DNA of 30,558 bases from a virus (IMGVR_UViG_3300032073_000148:1-30558), one strand, 5' to 3'. Numbered from the stretch's first letter, positions 22,748-30,558 are shown. Numbers and translations: made by a program. Notes: generated from the letters alone by a model not told the origin.

Positions 22748-24013
22748 TTAAGCAGTAATAGAAGCTATATCTGTAGATATATCACCTTGAATAATAGCTC
22801 CAGAGTTTACTATTCTTAAGACTCCTCTCCATTCAGTTAGGATCGTTCTTAAGTTTTTAGTAAAGTCGTCTCCGTCCATTCCAAACTCTAAAGACATGTC
22901 TTCTTTAACAAACATTCTTATTTGAGACATATCACAAATAGCATATTTACCTTTTGCAATATTACTTGAAGTATGAATAGGAACTCCGTCTAAGCTCATT
23001 GTTCCAGCAGTAACCATTAATCTGTCAACATATTCAGCCTGAGTAGATTTAGTAACTCTTAACTTAGCTAAGTCAATTGGATTAAGGAAAATAGCAGAAG
23101 CTTTGTAAAATAGATCACCTTCCATTTGAGCCATAGCTATAGTTAACAAGTCAACTAAGTTAGCACTTGCTACAGTTCCAGCAAATGATCCAGCTCCGAA
23201 AGCATCTCCAGCAGTTAAAATCCCTTCTAATTGTCCACCTGTTCCACTACCAACAAAGCAGTCTTTGTCTACATCTTCAAGAACATTTCCAATTAATTCT
23301 CTGTTAATCTCAGCTTCTAAGAAAGAAATATCGTCAAGCATTTCAGTAGAAACTTTTATATAGTTTGCATACTTAACAACAAATTTAGACTCTACTACTA
23401 AGTCAAAATCAGACTGAGGCTTAGCTGATCCTTCAGCAACAGGAGCAGCTCCGTTTTCTCTATTTTGTTTAGTAACATAAGAAACAACATTGCTAGAAAT
23501 ACCTACTTGCTCTACATAAGGAAGGAAGCCTAAGATCGATCTTCTTTCGTCATAAACTCCAGCTTCTCTAAAAGACTGAGGAAGCTCACCTAACTCTGCA
23601 TTGTTATTAGCATAGCTCATTGTCCCAGCTGCTTTAATATCTAAGCTAAATTCATTATCTTTAGCAGTAGACATTGATCCTTTAAGACCTTTAAGCTTAT
23701 CAATGTTTTTACTTAATCCAGCTTTAATAGACTTAGATTTTATTCCTAAAGCAGTTTCATTTTCAGAAACTTCAGAAAGTTTTTTAATCTTTAATCCTTG
23801 CTCAATTAAAACAGTATTTAATTTTTCAATTTGTCCTTCAGTTTCGGACTTGTATTCATTATACAATTTAGCTACTTCCTCTTTAGAAGACTTAGCTTTT
23901 ATTGCGTCTTCGATTTCAGCTGACTTCACTTCATTTAAAGTGTTATAGTAACCAGCTAACTCGTGAACTGTCATTTCAGACAACTCATCATTTGATTTTT
24001 CAACAAAACTCAT
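22748..24013 (-). CDS. HK97-type major capsid protein
   Basis: 421 residues. The N-terminal 110 residues are a charged coiled coil (NDELSEMTVHELAGYYNTL onwards), matching the scaffold-like delta domain that the prohead protease removes. The mature part has YVTKQNRENGAAPVAEGSAK, FDLVVESKFVVKYANYIKVS, SFLEAEINRELIGNVLEDVD and a GTGGQLEGIL segment, all characteristic of HK97-fold capsids (Phage_capsid). It forms the icosahedral shell. It sits after portal and protease, in the usual order, and is followed by a strong terminator. Confidence 0.93.
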   Translation of the reverse strand: MSFVEKSNDELSEMTVHELAGYYNTLNEVKSAEIEDAIKAKSSKEEVAKLYNEYKSETEGQIEKLNTVLIEQGLKIKKLSEVSENETALGIKSKSIKAGLSKNIDKLKGLKGSMSTAKDNEFSLDIKAAGTMSYANNNAELGELPQSFREAGVYDERRSILGFLPYVEQVGISSNVVSYVTKQNRENGAAPVAEGSAKPQSDFDLVVESKFVVKYANYIKVSTEMLDDISFLEAEINRELIGNVLEDVDKDCFVGSGTGGQLEGILTAGDAFGAGSFAGTVASANLVDLLTIAMAQMEGDLFYKASAIFLNPIDLAKLRVTKSTQAEYVDRLMVTAGTMSLDGVPIHTSSNIAKGKYAICDMSQIRMFVKEDMSLEFGMDGDDFTKNLRTILTEWRGVLRIVNSGAIIQGDISTDIASITA

Positions 24014-24035
24014 TTTTTAGTTTTTTTAAATTTAA

Positions 24036-25283
24036 TTATTTGGTAAGTGTAGTTAGTAAAAACAATTTTAAGTTATCGGCTTTTTTATCTTGAGTAGAAA
24101 CTTCTGGCTCAATATTAAGAAGTGAATTATATTGTTCTTGTATATAAGCAAGCTCTTGTAGTAAAGACTTAAAGCCTCTATCTGAATAAGTGCCGTTGCT
24201 AATTTCTTTTCTTATTAAGGTCATTCTTTCGTTGACCTCATCAATATATTTTTTATGATCTAAAGCAGACTTAACTACTCCAAAGCTTGGAGTTGAACTG
24301 TTAGCTCCAAAAGTTACATAGCTTCCTTCCCACAATTTAACTTCTCCAATTTCATTATAGCCATTGTACTTGTTTAAAAAGCCTTCTCCTTCAGCTGTAT
24401 ATTCTAAGTTTTTTTCCTCTTCAAGATCAATCCAATTAGTTTTAGATTCAATGTATTGAAAGCCAATTGAGTGCTCTTTTATAATACCTGACTCATACAT
24501 TTTTAAGGCGTCTTCTCCGTCTGTGTGAGTGCCTATTTTACTTTCAAAATAAAGTCCTTTGTTGTCTTCCTTTAATACTTGAATTACTCCAATAGGTCTG
24601 CGCATATCGTGGTGAGCTAAGTGAGCAATTTGTCTATTGCTCGAACTCCCTGGACCTCTTTCATTAATAGACTTAGTAAAGGCTCCAGGCTTTATAAGAT
24701 CGCCGTCACTATCTACATTATTAAAAGCTGAAAAATATCCTGCTACAGTTCTAGATTTAGTGTCAACATCTTTAATTGACATGGTATTATTTAAGTTTCT
24801 ATAGTTATAGTCTTTTTTCATTTTTTTTAATTTGTCCATTGTTCTAATTGCCCAATTAACACCAGCGTCGCCTCCCCAAGCGTCCCAAGCTATGCCTCCA
24901 CAACCTTCGTCGTATGGAACATCTTTATTTTCTTGGTGCCTTTTAAATTGAGCCATTCTAGAAACTACGTCTCTTGATAAAGGCTCACGGTTAGCAAGCT
25001 GATTCATTCTTTTAAAACCTACGGCAGTTAAGCAGTTATTAGGATTATCATTTTTTTCTAGCCAATCTTTAGCTCTTCTAGCGTTATTAGTAGCAGCTTT
25101 AGGATAATCATTATAAGTTTCTTTGCTTTCTATTTTTTCATTTTTACTTTTTTTATTTTCCCATACCGAAGAGCAGAAGGCTAGTCTCTGATTATTCTTA
25201 GGAAAATCAGTCTGAGCTTCCTCATCACTCATACAGCGATCTATAAAATCTGATCTACTTTCATTATAATTTGGCTCCGGCAT
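24036..25283 (-). CDS. Prohead protease with long N-terminal extension
   Basis: 415 residues. Residues about 165-345 form the HK97 (S78) prohead protease: TKSRTVAGYFSAFNNVDSDGD, LAHHDMRRPIG with candidate catalytic H224 or H225, and EHSIGFQYIE with S272. It processes the capsid delta domain. The first 160 residues are an added region: ESRSDFIDRCMSDEEA, then YNDYPKAATNNARRAKDWL and DEGCGGIAWDAWGGDAG, a pattern I recall in other phage head proteins. Usual S78 proteases are near 200-230 residues, so this is about twice that. A weak TATATTTG box lies 16 bases before the start. Confidence 0.85.
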   Translation of the reverse strand: MPEPNYNESRSDFIDRCMSDEEAQTDFPKNNQRLAFCSSVWENKKSKNEKIESKETYNDYPKAATNNARRAKDWLEKNDNPNNCLTAVGFKRMNQLANREPLSRDVVSRMAQFKRHQENKDVPYDEGCGGIAWDAWGGDAGVNWAIRTMDKLKKMKKDYNYRNLNNTMSIKDVDTKSRTVAGYFSAFNNVDSDGDLIKPGAFTKSINERGPGSSSNRQIAHLAHHDMRRPIGVIQVLKEDNKGLYFESKIGTHTDGEDALKMYESGIIKEHSIGFQYIESKTNWIDLEEEKNLEYTAEGEGFLNKYNGYNEIGEVKLWEGSYVTFGANSSTPSFGVVKSALDHKKYIDEVNERMTLIRKEISNGTYSDRGFKSLLQELAYIQEQYNSLLNIEPEVSTQDKKADNLKLFLLTTLTK

Positions 25284-25299
25284 AAAGTTTAATTATATA

Positions 25300-25307
25300 C
25301 AAATATA
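25300..25307 (-). promoter_or_regulatory. Possible -7 box before the protease gene
   Basis: TATATTTG on the minus strand, 16 bases before ATG 25283, in the 32-base gap after the portal stop. No TTTG lies 19-21 bases upstream. Confidence 0.3.
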
Positions 25308-25315
25308 AAAAATTA

Positions 25316-26602
25316 TTATTTAGTATTTTCATTATTAATTTCTTCTGTAATATCAACCTGACCTTGACTAATATAAACAGAGTCCATAGACTCGTCTTCA
25401 ATAGGATCAAGTCCTAATTGTCTTCTAGCGTCATTTCCTGATATTATTCCAGCAGTTCTAAGCTTAGTAAGTCTGTCAGCTAATAGCTCTAAGTCTTGTT
25501 GTAAAGGCTCTATATTATCTAACATAGGACATATTCTTAAGTCTCTGTTTTCTAATTTAGAAATAGGAGCCATAAACCAATTATTTAAAGCAGCTTCTGT
25601 CTTATAAATTTCAGGTAAAATAGCGTCTGTCCATAGTGCTTTTTGTGCTTCTTTTCTATTGTTAAAAGTCTTATTAGCTGGATCATTAAAAAGGCTAGAG
25701 TCTACATGGTAAGCATTACATAAAGCTCGTAAGCTTATAACTCCTAGATCAAGTAGCTCCATATCTTGAGGACTTAATCCCATTTTTATAAAGTCAAGCT
25801 TTTTATTAGAGACCATTACTTGTCCAAACTTTCCAGAGCCTCCTAGTCTTTTATTAGCCTGCTCCTGCATAGCTTTAGCCTGCTCAGGAGTCATAGGTCT
25901 GTCTGAGTTGTCGGTTAATATTCCTGAAACTCCTCTATTTTTTAAAACATGAGCTGAAGCGTTCCAGCGCTCAGAGCTTGTTTTCCATACTTTTAATGTA
26001 GCTTCTAAAGGACTTAATCCATAAAGAGCCGGTTGAGTGTCACAAGGATTAGGATAAAATGTGTGAAGTATTTCTTCAGGAGTATATTTTAAATTATAGC
26101 TTTGAAAATAATCATAGCCTAAAACTTCTCTTGAATACTGATTCATATTAGGAGTCCTGATCTCTACATATTGAGACATTAAATTTTCTAACTCTGCAAA
26201 ATATTCAAAGCCTTCAGGCTTAACTCCATGAATATAGCTGTCTCCAGTTAAGAGCCTATAAATAAAATGCTCTTCCATAAATTCACCCCATGTCTGATTT
26301 TTATTAGGAGCTGTTAACACTTTATTAGCTACACTATCATAAACAATTTCATGACTTCCGTCAGGGAAATATTCCTTAATGTGCCAACGGATCGAGGCTG
26401 CATTTCTAGCTAAATAGCTTACGATTGAATAGACATCAGTAGTACGTGCATAGGCTTCATTTACAATATTAGGCAGATCAGAATAATCAAAATTAAATCT
26501 ATCATTATTTATATATTGAAAAAATCCAGAAGAGGCTAATTCGTCTGAGACTCCATTTATTCCTGCTCCTATGTTTAAAAAAAATTTTCCAATTCGATTC
26601 AT
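25316..26602 (-). CDS. Phage portal protein (HK97-type)
   Basis: 428 residues. NEAYARTTDVYSIVSYLARN (about 48-67), then LLTGDSYIHGV, the ILHTFYPNPCDTQPALYGLS segment and SPLEATLKVWKTSSERW follow the Phage_portal family pattern; GNDARRQLGLDPI is near the C-terminus. It forms the dodecameric ring at the packaging vertex. It follows the large terminase by 26 bases. A TATATTTG box sits 5 bases before ATG 26602. Confidence 0.9.
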   Translation of the reverse strand: MNRIGKFFLNIGAGINGVSDELASSGFFQYINNDRFNFDYSDLPNIVNEAYARTTDVYSIVSYLARNAASIRWHIKEYFPDGSHEIVYDSVANKVLTAPNKNQTWGEFMEEHFIYRLLTGDSYIHGVKPEGFEYFAELENLMSQYVEIRTPNMNQYSREVLGYDYFQSYNLKYTPEEILHTFYPNPCDTQPALYGLSPLEATLKVWKTSSERWNASAHVLKNRGVSGILTDNSDRPMTPEQAKAMQEQANKRLGGSGKFGQVMVSNKKLDFIKMGLSPQDMELLDLGVISLRALCNAYHVDSSLFNDPANKTFNNRKEAQKALWTDAILPEIYKTEAALNNWFMAPISKLENRDLRICPMLDNIEPLQQDLELLADRLTKLRTAGIISGNDARRQLGLDPIEDESMDSVYISQGQVDITEEINNENTK

Positions 26603-26607
26603 AACTT

Positions 26608-26615
26608 CAAATATA
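26608..26615 (-). promoter_or_regulatory. Possible -7 box before the portal gene
   Basis: TATATTTG 5 bases before ATG 26602 with no matching -33 element. If active, the transcript would be leaderless. Confidence 0.3.
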
Positions 26616-26628
26616 CTTATTTTTTCTC

Positions 26629-28035
26629 TTAGTATATAAAAGGAGCTGTAGAGTTTTCTAATTCTTCTGCTATTCCTGTTAAAACATCAACTGAGTCATC
26701 AAATTCATTGCTCCCTATTTTTTGATATTTAGCAACATGATTATAAAAATTAGGAAATAAAACAGACCAATTTTTAGGAAATAAAATATTATTCTGGACA
26801 TTACTTTGCTGACTTAAAATCCTGGCTTCTTTATTTTTTGACTGGTGAAATGGAAGGACTTGACATCTTAAAAAACTTTTTTCACTTAATATTCTTTCTA
26901 CATTACGGCTAAAAGCTCTTCCTCCGTTATTGCTTTCAATTAAAGCCTGGACAATATCAAATTTAATTATTTGATTTGCTACTAAGTCTTCTGTTATTTC
27001 TACAGTATCTTGACTATAAACTACGTCTAAAATATAAGCTTTGTTGTCTACTACTTTATAAGCTACTGAGCATAAATAATCTTTTCCAGTGTCAGCTACA
27101 TCGCAATAAATGTAAGTTGTTCCTTCTCCATTTATTTTGTCATATTCCTTTAAGTTTTTATATAATAGTCCAATTTGTGGGATCGGATTTTGTTGGAATA
27201 AGTTTGAAAATACTAAAGGATTTTTCTGTTTAATATTATTTAATTTTTCTAGTGAGTGCTTAGACTCCCATAGTGCTTCGCCTTTTTTTCTTATGTCATC
27301 TTTGTTAAGATCGTCTTCTTTTATAGCCGGGAACTTTACTACTTCCCAGGCTTCAGGCTCTTCAGCTAATAGCTTTCCTGCTAGATCGTCTTCATGCCAA
27401 CGAGTAAAAACAATTAAGACCTGGCTTTCATTGTGAAGCCTTGTCTCAGCTACAGAAGTAAACCAGTCCCAGACATTATTTCTAATTAAAGGACTCCAGG
27501 CTTCTTTACTATCTTTGTAAATATCATCAATAATTAGCTTATCTATTTGCCTAGAAGTTAAAGCTCCTCCTACACCAATAGAGACAACTGATCCTTTATA
27601 ATTAGGAATTTCAAACTCTGATTTGTTTTTTAAATAGCCGTCTTTACCTTCAATATTAATATCAACTTTAGGAAACAAATCTTTATAAGAATAGTCTGAC
27701 ATTATGCGCTGAATATCTTTTCCGAACTTAGAGCCAATAGTCTGATTATAACTGACAACACCTATTTTTTGATTAGGATCATTTCCAAGTGTCCAGGCTG
27801 GATAGCGCCGAGTGCTTATCTCTGACTTCCCATGTTGTGGAGGTACAAAGATCATAAGCTTTTTTATTTCTTTTCTTTCAAAAGCTTCTATTTTATTACA
27901 AATAACATCATGAAACCATTGAAGATCGTAGTCGTTTTTAGTGTAGCTTATAAACTCTTTAAAGCTTTTAGCGGTTGCTCTTCTTTTTAATTCCTTTAAT
28001 AATCTGTATTCCTGAAGCTCAATTTTTGACAGCAT
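26629..28035 (-). CDS. Terminase large subunit
   Basis: 468 residues. The ATPase half has a Walker A-type PPQHGKSE (65-72, K70) and Walker B LIIDD (167-171), with IVFTRWHEDDLAG as the coupling motif. The nuclease half begins near IYCDVADTGKDY (D312) and carries a later NNGGRAFSRNVERIL region. It packages DNA into the prohead through the portal and cuts the concatemer. It overlaps the small subunit by 17 bases. All key ATPase residues are present. Confidence 0.95.
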   Translation of the reverse strand: MLSKIELQEYRLLKELKRRATAKSFKEFISYTKNDYDLQWFHDVICNKIEAFERKEIKKLMIFVPPQHGKSEISTRRYPAWTLGNDPNQKIGVVSYNQTIGSKFGKDIQRIMSDYSYKDLFPKVDINIEGKDGYLKNKSEFEIPNYKGSVVSIGVGGALTSRQIDKLIIDDIYKDSKEAWSPLIRNNVWDWFTSVAETRLHNESQVLIVFTRWHEDDLAGKLLAEEPEAWEVVKFPAIKEDDLNKDDIRKKGEALWESKHSLEKLNNIKQKNPLVFSNLFQQNPIPQIGLLYKNLKEYDKINGEGTTYIYCDVADTGKDYLCSVAYKVVDNKAYILDVVYSQDTVEITEDLVANQIIKFDIVQALIESNNGGRAFSRNVERILSEKSFLRCQVLPFHQSKNKEARILSQQSNVQNNILFPKNWSVLFPNFYNHVAKYQKIGSNEFDDSVDVLTGIAEELENSTAPFIY

Positions 28036-28411
28036 TTCTTAACTCATTAAGTCTTTCATAAAGCTGAGCGTCAGTTAGTTCCTGAAGTTCTGTCTCTATA
28101 TCTACTCTATTAACTACTTCGCTTCTTTCTACATAGCCTCTTTTTTTACCTTTAGTCTTTAAATAAAAAATTGTTGCAGTAGAATTATTAGCGCTTATTT
28201 GTTCTAATAGTTTAGACTCTGCAAAGTCTAAAGAAACTTCTCCTACATCGTCTACAGAGGCTTTAAAATCAAGATCGTTATTATACCAATCATAAAAAGT
28301 AGACCTAGCAACCTGGCAAGCTTTGCATGCAGTTGTAACTATACCTAAGCTTTTTTCTAAAGCTCCTAATAGCTCTTTTTTTAATATGTCCGATTTTGTC
28401 CGGTTAGCCAT
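28019..28411 (-). CDS. Terminase small subunit
   Basis: 130 residues. N-terminal helix-turn-helix: LGIVTTACKACQVARSTFYDW (about 22-42) followed by YNNDLDFK. A helical middle (ESKLLEQISANNSTATIFYL) is likely the oligomerisation region. It recognises packaging sites and hands DNA to the large subunit, with which it overlaps. The order before TerL supports the call. Confidence 0.85.
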   Translation of the reverse strand: MANRTKSDILKKELLGALEKSLGIVTTACKACQVARSTFYDWYNNDLDFKASVDDVGEVSLDFAESKLLEQISANNSTATIFYLKTKGKKRGYVERSEVVNRVDIETELQELTDAQLYERLNELRNAVKN

Positions 28412-28420
28412 ATTATAAAA

Positions 28421-29002
28421 TTAAGTAAAATTTTTAGAAACTATCTCATAAAGTGCTTGCCCATTTGAAATAGACATGTTTTCTTTATATTGATTAATAG
28501 TAAGCATTATCTCTTTTTTCTGACTAGGAGACATAGGAATTTCAAGCATAACAGCCTCAGAGCTTTCTTTAGGTGAGCTATGATTATGATCTACGTTAAT
28601 TGTATTTTCATCTGTCTGAATAAAAGTTACATCTTCAAATTGGTAAGGGTGGAAACCCCATTGAATTAATCTTTCTTTATCAAAGTATTTTTTTAATAAA
28701 TCAAAGTCCCAATCTCCTCCAGTTTTATTTAATTTAATATTTAGCTTTTGCTCTTTCTTAAGATCAAGATCAACAAAAACAACAGGCACTGTTTTATATT
28801 TTAAAGACTTCCATATTTTAAGTCTTTGATGTCCTCCTATTAATATATTTTTTCTGTGTTTATTTTTATTTACAATAAGAGGCTTAACCATTCCGAACTC
28901 TTCTAAAGAGTCTTTAATTTCTTTTAGTTCTGCAGAGCTAATCTTTCTAGGATTGTATTCAGACTCAATTATTTCTCCGATCTTAACTTCTTTTATTGTC
29001 AT
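28421..29002 (-). CDS. ParB/Srx-fold domain protein
   Basis: 193 residues. The N-terminal ParB-type domain is clear: EIIESEYNPRK (NPR 17-19), SLEEFGMVKPLIVN, and IGGHQRLKIWKSL with GGHQR at 56-60, which in ParB proteins binds the nucleotide. The C-terminal half lacks the usual helix-turn-helix and dimer domains, so it is not a partition ParB. Stand-alone ParB-like proteins upstream of terminase genes are common in phages and are proposed to act in packaging or DNA modification. It overlaps the upstream small gene by 20 bases. Confidence 0.8.
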   Translation of the reverse strand: MTIKEVKIGEIIESEYNPRKISSAELKEIKDSLEEFGMVKPLIVNKNKHRKNILIGGHQRLKIWKSLKYKTVPVVFVDLDLKKEQKLNIKLNKTGGDWDFDLLKKYFDKERLIQWGFHPYQFEDVTFIQTDENTINVDHNHSSPKESSEAVMLEIPMSPSQKKEIMLTINQYKENMSISNGQALYEIVSKNFT

Positions 29003-29126
29003 TAATAATTTTTTGGAGTTTTAAAATCTGGAGCTGAGTTTTCTCGACCATTATAAAATTTTCATTTAATTGGTAAAACTGTTTCCAGCTAAATAAATTT
29101 TGCAGTTGCTTAATCTTGTTTTTCAT
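28983..29126 (-). CDS. 47-residue basic helical protein
   Basis: ATG 29126 to TAA 28983-28985: MKNKIKQLQNLFSWKQFYQL start and KTQLQILKLQKIIN near the end. It is rich in Lys, Gln and Leu with heptad-like spacing. It overlaps the gene before by 17 bases and the ParB-like gene by 20, so the frame covers the gap exactly. The function is unknown. Confidence 0.5.
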   Translation of the reverse strand: MKNKIKQLQNLFSWKQFYQLNENFIMVEKTQLQILKLQKIINDNKRS

Positions 29127-29259
29127 AGTTATCACCTAAAACATAAAGCTCTACTATAAAAGCTACTATTAAATAAATTATAGAAATAATTTTAATAGCT
29201 AAGCTGTTAGTTATGCTCCATATTATTAAAGTGAGTCCAATTGCGTTAAGAGTCTTCAT
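29110..29259 (-). CDS. 49-residue hydrophobic membrane protein
   Basis: ATG 29259 to TAA 29110-29112, preceded by AAGGAT, one of the few Shine-Dalgarno-like sequences here. IGLTLIIWSI and IKIISIIYLIVAFIVELYVL form one or two membrane segments, with a polar GDNYEKQD tail. It lies between the replication and packaging genes. No family is recognised. Confidence 0.5.
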   Translation of the reverse strand: MKTLNAIGLTLIIWSITNSLAIKIISIIYLIVAFIVELYVLGDNYEKQD

Positions 29260-29264
29260 ATCCT

Positions 29265-29471
29265 TTAAAATGGTTGATTAAAATCTTTTTTAGGAAATAC
29301 ACAAATAGTTAATTTTTCTGTAACTCCTACAGGCAGAGAATAAATCTCTATATTTTGTCTTCCTTCCTTTTCAAAACTAGTCCCGATCTTAATCCAGTTA
29401 GTTTTTTCATCTCCATTTTTGTCTGTATACTTTCTAGGATAGCAGACATCTTTTATTACTAATTCACTCAT
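29265..29471 (-). CDS. 68-residue small beta protein
   Basis: MSELVIKDVCYPRKYTDKNG then NWIKIGTSFEKEGRQNIEIY and SLPVGVTEKLTICVFPKKD. The pattern W-x-K-I-G-x-x-F...G...I-x-x-x-S-L-P recurs in small phage and plasmid proteins of unknown role near replication genes. It may be a beta-barrel nucleic-acid binder, but that is only inferred. The 5-base gap to the next gene supports co-expression. Confidence 0.65.
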   Translation of the reverse strand: MSELVIKDVCYPRKYTDKNGDEKTNWIKIGTSFEKEGRQNIEIYSLPVGVTEKLTICVFPKKDFNQPF

Positions 29472-29506
29472 TTAATTGTTTTTTGTAAATCTAACTAAAA
29501 TTTTTA

Positions 29507-29983
29507 TTATTTCTGTCTTTTGTTATTAATTCTAAATTTTAAATCTATCTTTTTTAACTCCTTAGCTAAAGCTTTTAGCATTGGCTTTGCCTCCTCATGA
29601 CTTATAAGATCATTTTTAACAGGCTCAGGAAGAGCTTTTATTTCTCTTAATGTTTTAGATCGGAGCCATACCTCATAAGCAGTTAATACTTTTCCAATAA
29701 ATAAATTGCTAAAACTTCCATAAGGCTCTATTAAGGTCCAGTTTTTGCCTGTAGTGTTAAGCTCAAAAGCTTCTAATACATTTTCTAAAGTTAGTGTAGG
29801 ATAGTTTTTTTTAGTAAACCTGGTAGCTATATCTATTTCAATTTTGTCTGGCTTTAAGCCATACATTAAAGCGCCATAAACTAAAGTCTGTTGTAGTTCC
29901 TTTTCACCAGCCAAGCTCCTTAGATATGTTTTCGGCGTAGCTTGAGGCTGTTGGTTTTTTAAATTTTGAAGTTGTTCGCTCAT
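29507..29983 (-). CDS. Replication-region conserved protein, 158 residues
   Basis: MSEQLQNLKNQQPQATPKTY start. The helical core TLTLENVLEAFELNTTGKNW and EPYGSFSNLFIGKVLTAYEVWL recalls a protein found beside replication initiators in phages of Bacteroidota (E-A-F...G...Y-x-S-F...x-I-G-x-x-L-x-A-Y). It may load or regulate the helicase, which is inference from context. Its start overlaps the replication protein gene by 80 bases, a long overlap. Confidence 0.6.
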   Translation of the reverse strand: MSEQLQNLKNQQPQATPKTYLRSLAGEKELQQTLVYGALMYGLKPDKIEIDIATRFTKKNYPTLTLENVLEAFELNTTGKNWTLIEPYGSFSNLFIGKVLTAYEVWLRSKTLREIKALPEPVKNDLISHEEAKPMLKALAKELKKIDLKFRINNKRQK

Positions 29984-30558
29984 TTTTCTCTTTTTTTACA
30001 TTTAACCATTTATCTAAATTCTCATCTGATCTTAAAAAATATTCTGGCGTAAGATACTTAAAATTATTTTTTATGTGATACTCATCTGCATAAGCATTAG
30101 CTACAGCTGTTTTTATTTTTTCAATTCCAAAAGTTTTTAATCTTTGCTTTAGTTTATTTTTATTTAATATACTAAACTTTCGTTTATATTCTTGATTAAT
30201 CCAACACAATAGCTCGTTAGAGATATTATTAATATTATTATCTACTATATTATTAGTTATATTATTTGTTATAGATTTTTGACTAACCCGTTTATCATTT
30301 TTGATTACCCCGTTATTAAGATTAGATAGTCCTAAATAAATTTTTCTTAAAGTTCCTTCTTTGTTTTTTTCTACAGAGTTTTTTACATAACCTCTTTTAT
30401 TAAGATTTGAAACTGATCTAGAAATTGTAAGGGGAGCACAGCTTAAAAGGTCCGCTATATAGGCATTAGACGCCCAGCAGTAGCCTTTTTCATGTGTTAA
30501 GTTACTTATTACACTATAAACAATTTTGTCTTTATCTGTAAGCTTAGGATCATAAAGG
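29904..30558 (-). CDS. Helix-turn-helix phage replication protein, N-terminus cut by window edge
   Basis: The frame is open to the right edge, giving about 217 residues. It begins in the window with LYDPKLTDKDKIVYSVISN, then NAYIADLLSCAPLTISRSVS as a helix-turn-helix. A low-complexity Asn/Ile linker follows (about 97-112 of the visible part), then WINQEYKRKFSILNKNKLKQ and KYLTPEYFLRSDENLDKWLN, matching the conserved phage C-terminal domain (Phg_2220_C) of replication initiators. It likely binds the origin and recruits helicase, like lambda O. A TTG at 30209 is not the start. The Asn-rich linker DNA could include origin repeats. Confidence 0.75.
   Translation of the reverse strand, partial: LYDPKLTDKDKIVYSVISNLTHEKGYCWASNAYIADLLSCAPLTISRSVSNLNKRGYVKNSVEKNKEGTLRKIYLGLSNLNNGVIKNDKRVSQKSITNNITNNIVDNNINNISNELLCWINQEYKRKFSILNKNKLKQRLKTFGIEKIKTAVANAYADEYHIKNNFKYLTPEYFLRSDENLDKWLNVKKEKNERTTSKFKKPTASSYAENISKELGW
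30222..30271 (-). repeat. Four AATAATAT repeats inside the replication gene
   Basis: On the minus strand AATAATAT occurs four times within about 45 bases at spacings of 12, 15 and 9 bases. They encode an Asn-Asn-Ile linker. The AT-only stretch might unwind easily, and phage origins can lie within the initiator gene. All spacings are multiples of 3, so protein low complexity alone could explain them. Confidence 0.45.

Noticed and set aside
26976-27436. Two plus-strand open frames opposite the terminase
   Set aside because: They lie opposite conserved terminase motifs and show no start signals or protein features of their own.
28421-29002. Plasmid-type partition system
   Set aside because: The ParB-like protein lacks a helix-turn-helix and there is no ParA or centromere repeat nearby.
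29904-30209. Replication protein starting at TTG 30209
   Set aside because: The frame continues upstream to the window edge with a clear helix-turn-helix, so this is internal.

Overview
The window is a single-strand block of an AT-rich (roughly 30% GC by eye) tailed-phage or prophage genome. Every supportable gene is on the minus strand, so transcription runs from high to low coordinates. The host is most likely a member of the Bacteroidota, probably Flavobacteriia-like. Three intergenic gaps carry the Bacteroidota promoter layout (TTTG, 19-20 nt, TATATTTG), Shine-Dalgarno sequences are nearly absent, leaders are A-rich, and the gene set matches siphophages of that phylum. A spanin-type lipoprotein in the lysis cluster implies a Gram-negative envelope. 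No integrase, tRNA, rRNA, CRISPR array, transposase or reverse transcriptase was seen.

Layout in transcription order. 30558-29507: replication, with a helix-turn-helix replication protein cut by the window edge and a partner gene. 29471-28421: small genes and a ParB-like protein. 28411-20060: packaging and head, with small and large terminase, portal, a prohead protease with a long N-terminal extension, HK97-type capsid, connector and completion proteins, and the probable major tail protein. 19829-17732: a cassette of small unknown genes ending in a C5-cytosine methyltransferase, with its own promoter at 19622-19653, set inside the structural operon. 17651-5459: tail genes, with a chaperone-position protein, a 1254-residue tape measure, and tail-tip and fibre proteins. 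5459-3117: lysis, with two small membrane proteins, an Amidase_3 endolysin, a DEDDy exonuclease lying inside the cluster, and a probable unimolecular spanin. 3045-1: small unknown genes, a RecE/exonuclease VIII-like nuclease, a second PD-(D/E)XK protein and a NinB-like protein cut by the left edge.

The genes form an ordinary long-tailed-phage assembly line of packaging, capsid, tail and lysis, flanked by replication and recombination modules. The most unusual signals are regulatory. Six accessory genes start directly behind a near-identical leader, AAAAACAGACA followed by ATG. Three promoters share a conserved spacer. TATATTTG boxes sit so close to several start codons that leaderless transcripts are possible. 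The exonuclease has no ATG, GTG or TTG in front of its first catalytic motif; it must start at CTG or be reached by a +1 frameshift at a TTT-TGA-C site at the end of the endolysin gene. Two hydrophobic micro-ORFs of 32 and 36 codons overlap the genes on both sides. With the short genes included there is no gene-free stretch above 300 bases; the longest gap, 2086-2241, holds a promoter and a terminator.
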